Source of the DNA: CAIWHR01 sp963724975 | GTDB taxonomy: Bacteria; Pseudomonadota; Gammaproteobacteria; Burkholderiales; Casimicrobiaceae | Assembly: GCA_963724975.1 (NCBI GenBank) | Contig: CAVRXB010000001.1 | Location: forward strand, 558,001-622,000 | DNA: 64,000 nt | Direction of reading: 5' to 3' | In this document: piece by piece, positions 28,414 through 37,344 of the stretch | Numbering within the stretch: position 1 is the stretch's first letter | Layout of the letters: each line of letters begins with the position of its first letter | The notes under the pieces: generated by a model | The model's database searches: none | Told to the model about the DNA's origin: nothing | Seen by the model: the letters and a program-made list of their open reading frames with translations, nothing else | Made by a program: the position numbers and the translations under genes

Positions 28414-29445
28414 ATGAGTGTTACCGCTCCCGTCGCCCGCGATGCGGAGGCCCCTGCGGCCCGCGCCGGCATCGACGCGCCGCGTGTGCTCGCCCTCGCG
28501 CGTGACGTGCTCGCCACGGAGGCCGCGGCGATTGCCGGGCTTGCACAGCGCCTCGGCGAACCTTTCGTCGCCGCGGTCGCGCTGATGATGAATTGCCGCG
28601 GGCGCGTCGTGGTGTCGGGCATTGGCAAGTCGGGGCACATCGCGCGCAAGCTGGCCGCGACACTCGCTTCCACCGGCACGCCTGCGTTCTTCGTGCACCC
28701 CGCCGAAGCGTCGCACGGTGATCTCGGCATGATCACGCCGGACGACGTCGTGCTGATGCTGTCGAATTCCGGCGAGACGGACGAGCTCATGCTGCTGACG
28801 CCGCATCTCAAGCACCAGGGTGCGGCAATCATCGCGCTCACCGGCAACGACGCCTCGTCTCTGGCGCAGTCCGCGGATGTGCACCTCGACGCCGCCGTCG
28901 ACGCCGAAGCGTGCCCGCTCGGGCTCGCGCCCACAGCGAGCACGACCGCGGCGCTCGCGCTGGGCGATGCGTTGGCGCTTGCGCTTCTCGACGCGCGCGG
29001 ATTTTCGGTCGAGGATTTCGCGCGGGCGCATCCCGGCGGCTCGCTCGGACGAAGACTGCTGACTCGCGTGCGAGATGTGATGCGAAGCGGACGCGATCTG
29101 CCGGTCGTCGCGCTCGATGCGACGCTTCGCGAGGTGGTGGTCGAGATGAGCGGCAAGGGCATGGGCATGACAGCGATCGTCGACCGCGACCGCCGTGTTG
29201 CAGGCGTGTTCACCGACGGCGACCTCCGCCGCTGCCTCGACCGTGTTCGCGATATCAACGCGGTGAGCATTTCCGAGGTTATGACACGAACGCCGCGGAC
29301 GATTGCTGCCGACCGCCTCGCGATCGACTGCGTGGATCTCATGGAAACGGCGCCCAAGGTGACCGTGCTTCTCGTCGTCGACGGCGACGGTCGCCTCGTC
29401 GGCGCACTCCACCTGCACGATCTATTTCGCGCGCGAGTTGTGTGA
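28414..29445 (+). CDS. kdsD: Arabinose-5-phosphate isomerase
   Basis: 343 residues. An SIS domain (about 40-180; VVVSGIGKSGHIARKLAATL, LMLSNSGETDELMLL) precedes two CBS domains (about 215-340). It converts ribulose-5-phosphate to arabinose-5-phosphate for Kdo synthesis. I chose the ATG at 28414, 7 bp after the TATACT hexamer. The stop overlaps the kdsC ATG as TGATG. Confidence 0.95.
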   Translation: MSVTAPVARDAEAPAARAGIDAPRVLALARDVLATEAAAIAGLAQRLGEPFVAAVALMMNCRGRVVVSGIGKSGHIARKLAATLASTGTPAFFVHPAEASHGDLGMITPDDVVLMLSNSGETDELMLLTPHLKHQGAAIIALTGNDASSLAQSADVHLDAAVDAEACPLGLAPTASTTAALALGDALALALLDARGFSVEDFARAHPGGSLGRRLLTRVRDVMRSGRDLPVVALDATLREVVVEMSGKGMGMTAIVDRDRRVAGVFTDGDLRRCLDRVRDINAVSISEVMTRTPRTIAADRLAIDCVDLMETAPKVTVLLVVDGDGRLVGALHLHDLFRARVV

Positions 29446-29984
29446 TGACGGCCGCTGTTGCCGATATCCTTGCGCTTCGCGCGCGCGAGATCCGTCTTCT
29501 GACCTGCGACGTGGACGGCGTCTTGACGGATGGCAGCCTCTACTACGGCGACGACGGCAAGGAGATGAAAGTGTTCTCCTCGCTCGACGGCGTGGGGATC
29601 AAGATGCTTGCGCTGGCAGGCGTCACCGTCGCCTGGATCACCGGCAGCAACGCGCCGTCCGTCGCCTATCGCGCGCAGGCGCTCGGTGTCGTGCATCTCG
29701 TCCAGGGCGCAATGGACAAGCTGACGCCGTGGGACGCGCTGCGGGCCGAGCTTCGGCTGCCGCCTTCCGCCTGCGCCCATGTCGGCGACGACCTGCCGGA
29801 CCTGCCTATCCTCGTCCGTTGCGGTCTTGCCGTATCGGTCCCGCACGCGCCCGCTGCGGTGCGCGATCGCTCGCATTACGTCACGCTGCGCGAAGGCGGC
29901 GCGGGCGCGGTGCGCGAGGTGTGTGAACTGATACTCACGGCGCAGGACGCGCTTGCGCCGCAGCTCGCGGCTTTCGGCGCCTGA
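29445..29984 (+). CDS. kdsC: 3-deoxy-D-manno-octulosonate 8-phosphate phosphatase
   Basis: 179-residue HAD enzyme. Motif I is TCDVDGVLTDGSLYY, motif II is AWITGSNAP and motif IV is HVGDDLPDLPIL. It lacks a large cap, as in KdsC tetramers. Coupled to kdsD by one-base overlap and followed after 6 bp by lptC. Confidence 0.96.
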   Translation: MTAAVADILALRAREIRLLTCDVDGVLTDGSLYYGDDGKEMKVFSSLDGVGIKMLALAGVTVAWITGSNAPSVAYRAQALGVVHLVQGAMDKLTPWDALRAELRLPPSACAHVGDDLPDLPILVRCGLAVSVPHAPAAVRDRSHYVTLREGGAGAVREVCELILTAQDALAPQLAAFGA

Positions 29985-29990
29985 ACGTCC

Positions 29991-30614
29991 ATGGATCGAC
30001 GCGGCGCATTCATTGATCGACTCGTGGCGTGGTCGCCCGTATTCCTGCTGGGCGGTTTGGCCGCGCTCACCTATTGGCTCGACGCGCAGGTCCAGGCAGA
30101 CACCGCGCGCCGCGACGGCACTGCCCGGCACGACGCCGACATGTACATCGAGAACTTCCGCGCGGTGAGCTACGATGCTGAAGGCAAGCTTCGCCAATCG
30201 CTCGCGGCAAAGCGCGCCGAGCACCATCCGGACGACGAGAGCGTGGACTTCACGGCGCCCGCGCTCGCGCTGACCGACCCCGGGCGGCCCCGCATGTCGA
30301 TCACCGCAGAGACGGGAACGCTGTCGGGCGATCGCGAGACCGTCACGTTCCGTGGCACCGTGCGCGCGATACGCGATCGCTTGCCCGAAGGCACCCCCGC
30401 CGGCAACGAGCCGAACGGGCCGATCACCTTGTCAGCCGAAACGTTGCGCGTCGTTCCGAAGAAAGGAAGGGCCGAGACCGACGGCCCGGTGACGGTCGAG
30501 GAGCCGCGTGGAATAATTCACGCCAATGGAATGACAGTCGACAACGAGGCGCATACGATCAAGCTCAAGTCCGGCGTCCACGGCACCCTCGCGCCGGAAA
30601 TTGCTCCCCAGTGA
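29991..30614 (+). CDS. lptC: LPS export protein LptC
   Basis: 207 residues: one N-terminal membrane helix (about 13-30) and a periplasmic beta-jellyroll with the conserved YTDNFRAVSYDAEG-like segment (here MYIENFRAVSYDAEGKL) and GERE-like turns. It links LptB2FG to LptA. The stop overlaps the lptA GTG. Confidence 0.9.
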   Translation: MDRRGAFIDRLVAWSPVFLLGGLAALTYWLDAQVQADTARRDGTARHDADMYIENFRAVSYDAEGKLRQSLAAKRAEHHPDDESVDFTAPALALTDPGRPRMSITAETGTLSGDRETVTFRGTVRAIRDRLPEGTPAGNEPNGPITLSAETLRVVPKKGRAETDGPVTVEEPRGIIHANGMTVDNEAHTIKLKSGVHGTLAPEIAPQ

Positions 30615-31282
30615 ATGTGTTTTATTACCTGCAATTCTTCGCCGCGCCGGCGGCGCTGATCGCGCTCGCGTGCGCACTTCTGCCTACGCCGGCACACGCG
30701 GAAAAGGCCGATCGCGAAAAGCCGATCAACTACTCGGCCGACACCGGTGACGTCAATTATCTGACCAAAGTCGGATCTCTTGCCGGCAGCGTAATCATCA
30801 CGCAAGGCACGCTTACCATCCGCGCCGACCGGATGGTCTTTCGGCAGAATCCCGACAACTCGATGATGGTCACCGCCTACGGGAATCCGGTGAGCTTCCG
30901 GCAGAAGCGAGATGGATTCGACGAGTATTACGAAGGCTTCGCGCAGCGTGTCGAGTATGACGGCGCGAAGGAATTCGTCGAGCTTTTCGATCGTGCGCTG
31001 CTGCGCCGCGGACAGGACGAGATCCGCAGCAATTACATTTCCTACAGCTCGGCAACCGAAATCTTCAAGGCCGAAGGCCGTCCTGGTTCCACCGCCGCGG
31101 CCGACAGTGCGGGACCAGGACCGCGCGTGCGCGGCGTGTTCCAGCCGAAATCCGACACGCCGCTTCTTCCGGCAGGCAAGGACGCAGGCAAGGCGAGCGA
31201 CAAAGATGCGGCGCCTGCCGCCGCGACTCCTTCGCCGACGTTAAAGCCCGCCGGCGAGCTCGCTCCGACACCGACGAAATGA
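30611..31282 (+). CDS. lptA: LPS transport periplasmic protein LptA
   Basis: 223 residues with a GTG start overlapping the lptC stop. A signal peptide ends near PTPAHAEKAD. The OstA-like jellyroll follows (INYSADTGDVNYLTKVGSLAG, TIRADRMVFRQN). The last ~60 residues are rich in Pro, Ala and Lys and lie outside the folded domain. It bridges inner and outer membrane. Confidence 0.93.
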   Translation: MNVFYYLQFFAAPAALIALACALLPTPAHAEKADREKPINYSADTGDVNYLTKVGSLAGSVIITQGTLTIRADRMVFRQNPDNSMMVTAYGNPVSFRQKRDGFDEYYEGFAQRVEYDGAKEFVELFDRALLRRGQDEIRSNYISYSSATEIFKAEGRPGSTAAADSAGPGPRVRGVFQPKSDTPLLPAGKDAGKASDKDAAPAAATPSPTLKPAGELAPTPTK

Positions 31283-32031
31283 AGGCCGACGGAGGCGCAG
31301 AGCGCGCGGCGAGCAAGCTCGCGGTCGCGCGACTCGAAAAGCGCTACAAGGCGCGCACCGTCGTGCACGATGTTTCGCTCGGCGTTGGCAGCGGAGAAGT
31401 CGTGGGGCTGCTGGGCCCGAACGGCGCCGGCAAGACGACCTGCTTCTATATGATCGTCGGTCTTGTTGCGGCCGACGGCGGGCGCATCGAGCTCGACGGG
31501 CGCGACCTGTCGCGGCTGCCGATTCACACCCGCGCGCGCCTCGGGCTCTCCTACCTGCCACAGGAAGCTTCCATCTTCCGCAAGCTTTCGGTGTCACAAA
31601 ACGTTCGCGCGATCCTCGAGCTGCAGGATCTCGATCCGGATGCCTTGTCGAACCGGCTCGACGCGCTCCTGGAGGACCTTTCGATCTCGCATCTCGCCGA
31701 CGCCCCGGCGCTTTCGCTGTCCGGGGGCGAGCGGCGGCGCGTCGAGATTGCGCGTGCGCTCGCGACGCGACCGCGTTTCATCCTGTTGGACGAACCTTTT
31801 GCCGGCGTCGACCCGATCGCGGTGATCGACATCCAGAAAATCATCGGGTTTCTCAAGGCACGCGGCATCGGCATCCTCATCACCGACCACAACGTACGCG
31901 AAACCCTCGGCATCTGCGACCGGGCGTATATTATCAACGAAGGCCGGGTACTGGCCTCGGGCGCGCCGGGTGAGATTGTCTATAATGAAGACGTGCGGAA
32001 GGTCTATCTGGGAGAGCACTTCCGTCTGTGA
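31279..32031 (+). CDS. lptB: LPS export ABC transporter ATPase LptB
   Basis: 250 residues. Walker A is GPNGAGKTTCFY, the signature LSGGERRRVEIARAL, Walker B FILLDEPFAGVDP and the switch His LITDHNVRETLG. The N-terminal ~15 residues are an extra charged stretch. Overlaps lptA by four bases. Confidence 0.97.
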   Translation: MKADGGAERAASKLAVARLEKRYKARTVVHDVSLGVGSGEVVGLLGPNGAGKTTCFYMIVGLVAADGGRIELDGRDLSRLPIHTRARLGLSYLPQEASIFRKLSVSQNVRAILELQDLDPDALSNRLDALLEDLSISHLADAPALSLSGGERRRVEIARALATRPRFILLDEPFAGVDPIAVIDIQKIIGFLKARGIGILITDHNVRETLGICDRAYIINEGRVLASGAPGEIVYNEDVRKVYLGEHFRL

Positions 32032-32055
32032 ACGGACGCGCCTTCCATCTATAGA

Positions 32056-33540
32056 ATGAAGCAGACTCTCCAGCTCAAGCTCTCGCAGCACCTCACGCTG
32101 ACGCCGCAGCTGCAGCAGTCAATACGTCTACTACAGCTGTCGACCGTCGAGCTCAATGCAGAGGTCGAGCGGATGCTGCAGGAAAACCCGCTGCTCGAGA
32201 AGGCCGACGGCGAAGACGAATCGCCGCCTGCCAGCTCGGTCGCCGTTGGGCCGGCATCAGTCTCTGATTCCGATGCGCGAGCCGAACGCAAGGACAACGC
32301 CGACACGCCTTCCGAGCGCAGCTCGTCGGCCGACGAGCGCCAGGATGCGGACGGCGTCGATCGCTCGGATTTCGAGGACTATTCGTCCGGCGATTCCGAC
32401 TGGGGCAGCGCGAGCTCAACCGACGATGACGACGGCTTCTTCCCGCAGCAGGTTGCCGCAAGCTCGCTCCGCGACCATTTGCTGCGGCAGCTCGCGGAGC
32501 TCAGCCTGCCGCTGCGCGACCGGCAAATTGTCGCGTCGCTGATCGACGCGCTCGACGACGACGGCTACCTGCACTCCTCGCTCGAGGAGGTCGCCGAGCT
32601 ATTTCCCGAAGAGCTCGACATCGATCCCGACGAGCTCTCGATCGCGCTTCGTTATTTGCAAAGTTTCGAGCCTGCCGGCATCGGCGCGCGCGACGCATCG
32701 GAGTGCCTGACGCTGCAGCTGAAAGCGTTGCCCGCGTCGACACCGCTTCGCGCCGAGGCGCTGCAACTCGTCGCCGAGCACCTCCCGCTGCTGGCCGCGC
32801 GCGATTTCACCAAGCTGAAACGGCTGCTGCACTGCGACGACGTCGCCGTGCGCTCGGTGCGCGCACTCATCATGAGCCTGAGTCCGCGGCCGGGCGCGTC
32901 GTTTGCGAAATCCGAGGCGAACTACGTCATACCGGACGTCGTCGTTCGCAAGTACCGCGGAAAATGGACCGCAGCACTTAACGACGCCGCGATGCCCAAG
33001 CTCAGGCTGAACCGCATCTATGCCGATATCCTGACGCGCAATCGCGACACGTCGAACCAGCAGCTCGCGGCGCAGCTCCAGGAGGCGAAGTGGCTGATCC
33101 GCAACGTCCAGCAAAGGTTCGAAACGATCCTGCGGGTGGCGCAGGCGATCGTCGAGCGGCAGCGGCGCTTTTTCGAGCACGGCGAGGTAGCGATGCGGCC
33201 GATGGTGCTGCGCGAGATCGCCGACATGCTCGACCTCCACGAGTCGACGATCTCCCGGGTGACGACGCAAAAATTCATGCTGACTCCGCGCGGCACGTTC
33301 GAGCTCAAGTATTTCTTCGGCAGCCACGTTGCCACCGACACCGGCGGCGCCGCGTCCGCGACCGCCATCCGTGCGCTCATCAAGCAACTGATCGGCGCCG
33401 AGGATCCGAAGACGCCCTTGACCGACAGCAAGATTGCCGATCTGCTGGGTGATCAAGGGATTCTCGTCGCGCGCCGCACGATAGCAAAATACCGGGAGGC
33501 GCTGTCGATTCCTCCCGTCAACATGCGACGGGCACCCTAA
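32056..33540 (+). CDS. rpoN: RNA polymerase sigma-54 factor
   Basis: 494 residues. The glutamine-rich activator-interacting region I starts LQLKLSQHLTLTPQLQQSIR. A long acidic region II (about 55-135) follows, then the core-binding domain, and the C-terminal RpoN box ARRTIAKYRE that reads the -24 element. Downstream of lptB by 24 bp and followed by the PTS-Ntr genes, the standard proteobacterial arrangement. Confidence 0.97.
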   Translation: MKQTLQLKLSQHLTLTPQLQQSIRLLQLSTVELNAEVERMLQENPLLEKADGEDESPPASSVAVGPASVSDSDARAERKDNADTPSERSSSADERQDADGVDRSDFEDYSSGDSDWGSASSTDDDDGFFPQQVAASSLRDHLLRQLAELSLPLRDRQIVASLIDALDDDGYLHSSLEEVAELFPEELDIDPDELSIALRYLQSFEPAGIGARDASECLTLQLKALPASTPLRAEALQLVAEHLPLLAARDFTKLKRLLHCDDVAVRSVRALIMSLSPRPGASFAKSEANYVIPDVVVRKYRGKWTAALNDAAMPKLRLNRIYADILTRNRDTSNQQLAAQLQEAKWLIRNVQQRFETILRVAQAIVERQRRFFEHGEVAMRPMVLREIADMLDLHESTISRVTTQKFMLTPRGTFELKYFFGSHVATDTGGAASATAIRALIKQLIGAEDPKTPLTDSKIADLLGDQGILVARRTIAKYREALSIPPVNMRRAP

Positions 33541-33585
33541 AGCCCGCTTCCAGCCGGAGCACGACCGGCAAATGAGGAGAGCTCG

Positions 33586-33963
33586 ATGAATCTGACCCTT
33601 ACCGGCAACCACCTCGACGTCACGCCCGCGCTCCGCGATTATGTGGTCGCCAAGCTCGACCGCATCACGCGGCATTTCGACCACGTGATCGACGTGAACG
33701 TGGTGTTGGCGGTGGACAAGCTCCAGCACAAGGCGGAGGTCAACCTGCACGCGCGCGGAAAAGACATTCACGTCGAGGCGATCGAAGCCGACATGTATGC
33801 GGCAATCGACATGCTGATCGACAAGCTCGACCGGCAAGTCGTCAAACACAAGGAAAAGCTCACCGGCCACCGTCACGAAGGTGCCGGCATCAAGCGTGAT
33901 GTCCCGGCGGCCGAATCGCCGCTCGCCCCTGCAACTGGCGCCTCCGGAGTCGCCAACAGGTGA
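33586..33963 (+). CDS. hpf: Ribosome hibernation-promoting factor, short form
   Basis: 125 residues of the HPF/YfiA family. It starts MNLTLTGNHLDVTPALRDYV and contains DHVIDVNVVLAVDKLQHKAEV and MYAAIDMLIDKLDRQVVKHKEKL. The C-terminal dimerisation domain of long HPF is absent. GGAGAG precedes the ATG. Confidence 0.95.
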   Translation: MNLTLTGNHLDVTPALRDYVVAKLDRITRHFDHVIDVNVVLAVDKLQHKAEVNLHARGKDIHVEAIEADMYAAIDMLIDKLDRQVVKHKEKLTGHRHEGAGIKRDVPAAESPLAPATGASGVANR

Positions 33964-34076
33964 CCCTTCGCGGGGCAGTCGACCGCACTGGCGGCACGCT
34001 CCTGCTACCGCATGCGCGCACAACCGTCGGCGCCACCGATTCCGCCCGCCGGCGCGCGCTCTTCCGCTCCGCCCCC

Positions 34077-34535
34077 ATGAATCCGATCGCCGAGCTCCTG
34101 CCCGCGACCAACGTCCTTGCCGATCTCGAGGTCGGATCGAAGAGCGAATTATTCGCCCAGTTCGGCCGTCTGTTCGAGAATGGCAGCGGTCTCAAGAGCG
34201 AGCAGGTCGCGAGCAGCCTTCACGCGCGCGAGAAGCTCGGGTCCACCGGACTCGGCCAGGGGATCGCGATACCGCATGGCCGTATCAAGGGTTTGCGCGA
34301 AGCGCGCGGCGCATTCGCGCGGCTCAAGACGCCGATCGCATTCGACGCGCCGGACAATCGACCCGTTTCCAGTGTATTCGTGCTGCTCGTTCCCGAGCAC
34401 GCCACCGAACAGCATCTGCAGCTCCTGTCCGAACTCGCGCAGATGTTCTCCGAAAAACGGTTCCGTGAGGCGCTCGCAGCCGCCCCCGATGCAGCGGCAT
34501 TGCACGATCTGTTCCGCAGATGGGACGGCGGATGA
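34077..34535 (+). CDS. ptsN: Nitrogen-PTS EIIA protein
   Basis: 152 residues from the ATG at 34077. The phosphorylated His is in GIAIPHGRIKGL. No Shine-Dalgarno precedes this ATG, and the frame is open back to a GTG at 33960 that overlaps the hpf stop (GTGA) and follows AGGTG. Initiation there would add a 39-residue extension unlike the family, so the start is not settled. It acts with EI-Ntr and NPr and regulates potassium and nitrogen responses. Confidence 0.92.
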   Translation: MNPIAELLPATNVLADLEVGSKSELFAQFGRLFENGSGLKSEQVASSLHAREKLGSTGLGQGIAIPHGRIKGLREARGAFARLKTPIAFDAPDNRPVSSVFVLLVPEHATEQHLQLLSELAQMFSEKRFREALAAAPDAAALHDLFRRWDGG

Positions 34536-35494
34536 CGGGTCCTGTCAGCATGATGCGGCAGGTCAGCGTCGAAAAATTCTTCGCCGACAATGAGGCTCGT
34601 CTCGGCTTGACGTGGCTCGCCGGCCGTCAGGGCGGCAGCCGCGTACTGACGGGCGATGCCGCGCTGAAGCCGACCATCGGTCAAGTCGGCCACATGAACT
34701 TCATCCATCCGTTCCGGATCCAGATTCTGGGCGCCGCGGAGATGGCCTGGCTGCGCAGCTTGCCCGAGACTGCGCTGGCGGATGCGATCTCGCGCATGTT
34801 CACCACCGAGCTCGTCGCGATCGTGGTCGCCAACGGCGAGGAAGTGTTCCCTCTCGTCGGCGACAAATGTGAAGCTCAGCACGTCGCGCTTTTTTCGTCC
34901 GCACAGCCGTCGCCCCATCTGGTGGAAGTGATCCGTCTCTACCTGTCGCGCGTACTCGCGGAGTCGACGACGCTGCATGGAGTGTTCCTCGACGTGCTCG
35001 AGATGGGTGTGCTTATCACCGGTGCATCGGCGATCGGCAAGAGCGAGCTCGCGCTGGAGTTGATCTCGCGCGGCAACGGACTCGTCGCCGACGACATCGT
35101 CGAGATCTATCGCATTTCGCCCGACACGCTGGAAGGCCGGTGCCCCGGCGTGCTGCGCGACTTCCTCGAGGTCCGCGGCATCGGGATCCTCAACATCCGG
35201 ACCATCTTCGGCGAGACCGCCGTGCGCCCGCGCAAGCTCCTGAAGCTGATGGTGCACCTCGAGGACCACGGCAACGAGACCTTCTCCGAGCTCGACCGGC
35301 TGCAGGTGAATGCGACCTACCAGGAGATCCTCGACGTTCCGGTACGCAAGGTCACGATCCCGGTCGCCGCGGGCCGCAACCTCGCTGTTCTGGTCGAAGC
35401 AGCCGTGCGCAATTTCGTGCTGAATCAGCGCGGCATCGACAGCACGAAGGAATTCATCGAGCGGCAGCAGAAGTTGATGGACGACGGCGATTGA
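34532..35494 (+). CDS. hprK: HPr kinase/phosphorylase
   Basis: 320 residues. The N-terminal domain (about 1-130) precedes the kinase domain with Walker A GASAIGKSELAL and the HprK signature EVRGIGILNIRTIFG. I chose the ATG at 34532 for its four-base overlap with ptsN. Gram-negative HprK modifies the Ser of NPr/HPr-like proteins. Its stop lies within the left arm of a 160-bp inverted-repeat segment. Confidence 0.96.
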   Translation: MTGPVSMMRQVSVEKFFADNEARLGLTWLAGRQGGSRVLTGDAALKPTIGQVGHMNFIHPFRIQILGAAEMAWLRSLPETALADAISRMFTTELVAIVVANGEEVFPLVGDKCEAQHVALFSSAQPSPHLVEVIRLYLSRVLAESTTLHGVFLDVLEMGVLITGASAIGKSELALELISRGNGLVADDIVEIYRISPDTLEGRCPGVLRDFLEVRGIGILNIRTIFGETAVRPRKLLKLMVHLEDHGNETFSELDRLQVNATYQEILDVPVRKVTIPVAAGRNLAVLVEAAVRNFVLNQRGIDSTKEFIERQQKLMDDGD

Positions 35495-35648
35495 CGGCGG
35501 AAGATTGAAAGCGAGCCAAGGCCCGAAGGGCGCGTCGCCGAGCGACGGAGGGCGGCCGTTGGTCCGACCGTGGCATATCACCGTGGCTGAAGAGGCCGCA
35601 GTTCGGCATAAACCTGCTTCGCCTGCCGATCCTTTGTCGCCGTCAATC
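35489..35648. repeat. 160-bp segment bounded by 11-bp inverted repeats, hprK-rapZ
   Basis: GATTGACGGCG at 35489-35499 is the exact reverse complement of CGCCGTCAATC at 35638-35648. The left arm includes the hprK stop codon. The inside has no open frame of interest and no tight hairpin. Mobile origin is inference. Confidence 0.5.
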
Positions 35649-35675
35649 TGAGGTTTCATCCGCCACGGATATCGC

Positions 35676-36512
35676 ATGGACCTCTTGCTTATCGGCGGCG
35701 TCTCGGGTTCCGGCAAGAGCGTCGCCATTGCGGCGCTCGAGGATTCGGGTTACTACGCGGTCAACAATCTGCCGCTACCGCTCGTCGCCGCAACAGCGGA
35801 CTACCTTGCGAAAGCCAACCGCGACCGCGTGGCGATCGCGCTCGACGTCAAGACGGCGCCGGGGCTCGCCGGACTGCCCGAGACGATTGCGCGACTCAAA
35901 GCCGCGGGCTGGAGCGTGCGATTCCTTTACCTCGACGCCAGGACGCCGACTCTCGTCAAGCGATTTTCCGAGACACGGCGACGCCACCCGTTTTCGGGCG
36001 ACACGCGTACGCTGACCGAAGCGATCGAATACGAACGCGAGCTTCTCGCCGAAGTGCAGTCGCTCGGGTTCGCCTTCGACACGAGCGACCTGCCCGCGGC
36101 TGCGCTGCGCCGATGGATAAAGGACTTCATCAGCATCGACGCAACAAAGCTCACGCTGCTCCTCGAGTCGTTCGGCTACAAACATGGCGTTCCGCTCGAC
36201 GCCGACCTCGTGTTCGACGTGCGCTGTCTGCCAAATCCGCACTACGAGCCCGCGTTGCAGGCGCTCTCCGGACGTGATGCGGCCGTAGTCGATTTTCTCG
36301 AAAAACTCCCGGAAGTCGAACGGATGTATAACGACATCCACCATTTCGTCGGCAGCTGGCTTCCTGACTATGCTCGCGACAATCGAAATTATCTGACGGT
36401 CGCAATCGGCTGTACCGGAGGACGGCACCGCTCCGTTTACCTGGCCGAGCGACTCGCGCGCGCCTTCTCGCTGCGCTACCAGGTACAAGTACGTCACCGC
36501 GAGCTCGACTAG
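35676..36512 (+). CDS. rapZ: RNase adapter / nucleotide-binding protein RapZ
   Basis: 278 residues. Walker A is GGVSGSGKSVAIAALEDSGY, and the C-terminal half carries VAIGCTGGRHRSVYLAERL. In E. coli RapZ directs GlmZ sRNA decay to control GlmS. It is downstream of hprK in the rpoN cluster. The stop lies inside the left arm of the next inverted-repeat segment. Confidence 0.95.
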   Translation: MDLLLIGGVSGSGKSVAIAALEDSGYYAVNNLPLPLVAATADYLAKANRDRVAIALDVKTAPGLAGLPETIARLKAAGWSVRFLYLDARTPTLVKRFSETRRRHPFSGDTRTLTEAIEYERELLAEVQSLGFAFDTSDLPAAALRRWIKDFISIDATKLTLLLESFGYKHGVPLDADLVFDVRCLPNPHYEPALQALSGRDAAVVDFLEKLPEVERMYNDIHHFVGSWLPDYARDNRNYLTVAIGCTGGRHRSVYLAERLARAFSLRYQVQVRHRELD

Positions 36513-36668
36513 AACCTCTCGCAAAATAAGCTGCGCGTCCCGATAGCATTGTCGTTTCCTCGCTCGCCCCTCGCTGTACGTCTATGTACTATCTCGGGGC
36601 TCGCTGCGGGCCCCAGTTGGCAAATGCGGCTCTCGGGCCGCGCGCCCGGATTTTTCGAGAGGTTCTAG
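36509..36668. repeat. 160-bp MITE-like segment with 19-bp inverted ends, rapZ-ubiX
   Basis: CTAGAACCTCTCG (36509-36521) and CGAGAGGTTCTAG (36656-36668) are perfect inverted repeats. Continuing inward past one mismatch gives 18 of 19 paired positions. The left arm contains the rapZ TAG. The interior has a second, interrupted palindrome around 36565-36605 and TTGGCAAATGCGG at about 36616. No protein is encoded. Confidence 0.65.
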
Positions 36669-36696
36669 ATCCACCTCCATCCGCTAGAATGCGGCG

Positions 36697-37344
36697 ATGA
36701 GCGCCGCGCGCACCGTAATGCTTGCCTTCACGGGAGCGTCCGGAATGCCCTACGGGCTGCGGCTGCTCGAATGTCTGCTCGCCGCGGACTGCCGCGTGTG
36801 GCTCTGCTACTCGCCGGCGGCACAGATTGTCGCGAAGCAGGAATGCGATCTCGTCTTGCCGACGCAACCGCGCGAAGCAGCGAGGCTTCTGGGGGCACGC
36901 TACAAAGCGCGCGAGGGCTGCCTCACGGTGTTCGGATGTGACGACTGGAATGCGCCCGCCGCGTCCGGCTCGAATCCCGCGGATGCGATGGCGATCTGCC
37001 CGTGCACGATGGGCGCCCTCGGCGCAATCGCCGGCGGGCTTGCCGACAACCTGATCGAGCGTGCCGCCGATGTCATGCTGAAGGAACGGCGTCCGCTCGT
37101 CCTTGTTCCCCGCGAAACGCCGTTATCCGCCATCCATCTCGAGAACATGCTGAAGCTGGCGCGCGCCGGGGCTGCGATCGTACCTCCTGCGCCAGGATTC
37201 TACGATCGACCCGAAACGATCGGCGATCTCGTCGATTTCGTGGTCGCGCGCATTCTCGATCAGCTCGGCGTTGCTCATCGCCTCGGGCCGCGCTGGGGCG
37301 AGAATCGCGCACGTGATTCCAGTGCCGGGACGCGGTCGGCATGA
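36697..37344 (+). CDS. ubiX: Flavin prenyltransferase UbiX
   Basis: 215 residues. The Rossmann-like flavoprotein starts MLAFTGASGMPYGLRLLECL and contains CPCTMGALGAIAGGLADNLI and the RPLVLVPRETPLSAIHLENM region. It makes prenyl-FMN, the cofactor of UbiD decarboxylases in ubiquinone synthesis. TAGAAT at 36685-36690 lies 6 bp before the ATG. Overlaps the next gene by four bases. Confidence 0.95.
   Translation: MSAARTVMLAFTGASGMPYGLRLLECLLAADCRVWLCYSPAAQIVAKQECDLVLPTQPREAARLLGARYKAREGCLTVFGCDDWNAPAASGSNPADAMAICPCTMGALGAIAGGLADNLIERAADVMLKERRPLVLVPRETPLSAIHLENMLKLARAGAAIVPPAPGFYDRPETIGDLVDFVVARILDQLGVAHRLGPRWGENRARDSSAGTRSA

Noticed and set aside
27753..30227. An 824-codon minus-strand open frame
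   Set aside because: It runs antisense through kdsD, kdsC and the antiporter region, has biased composition and no domain.
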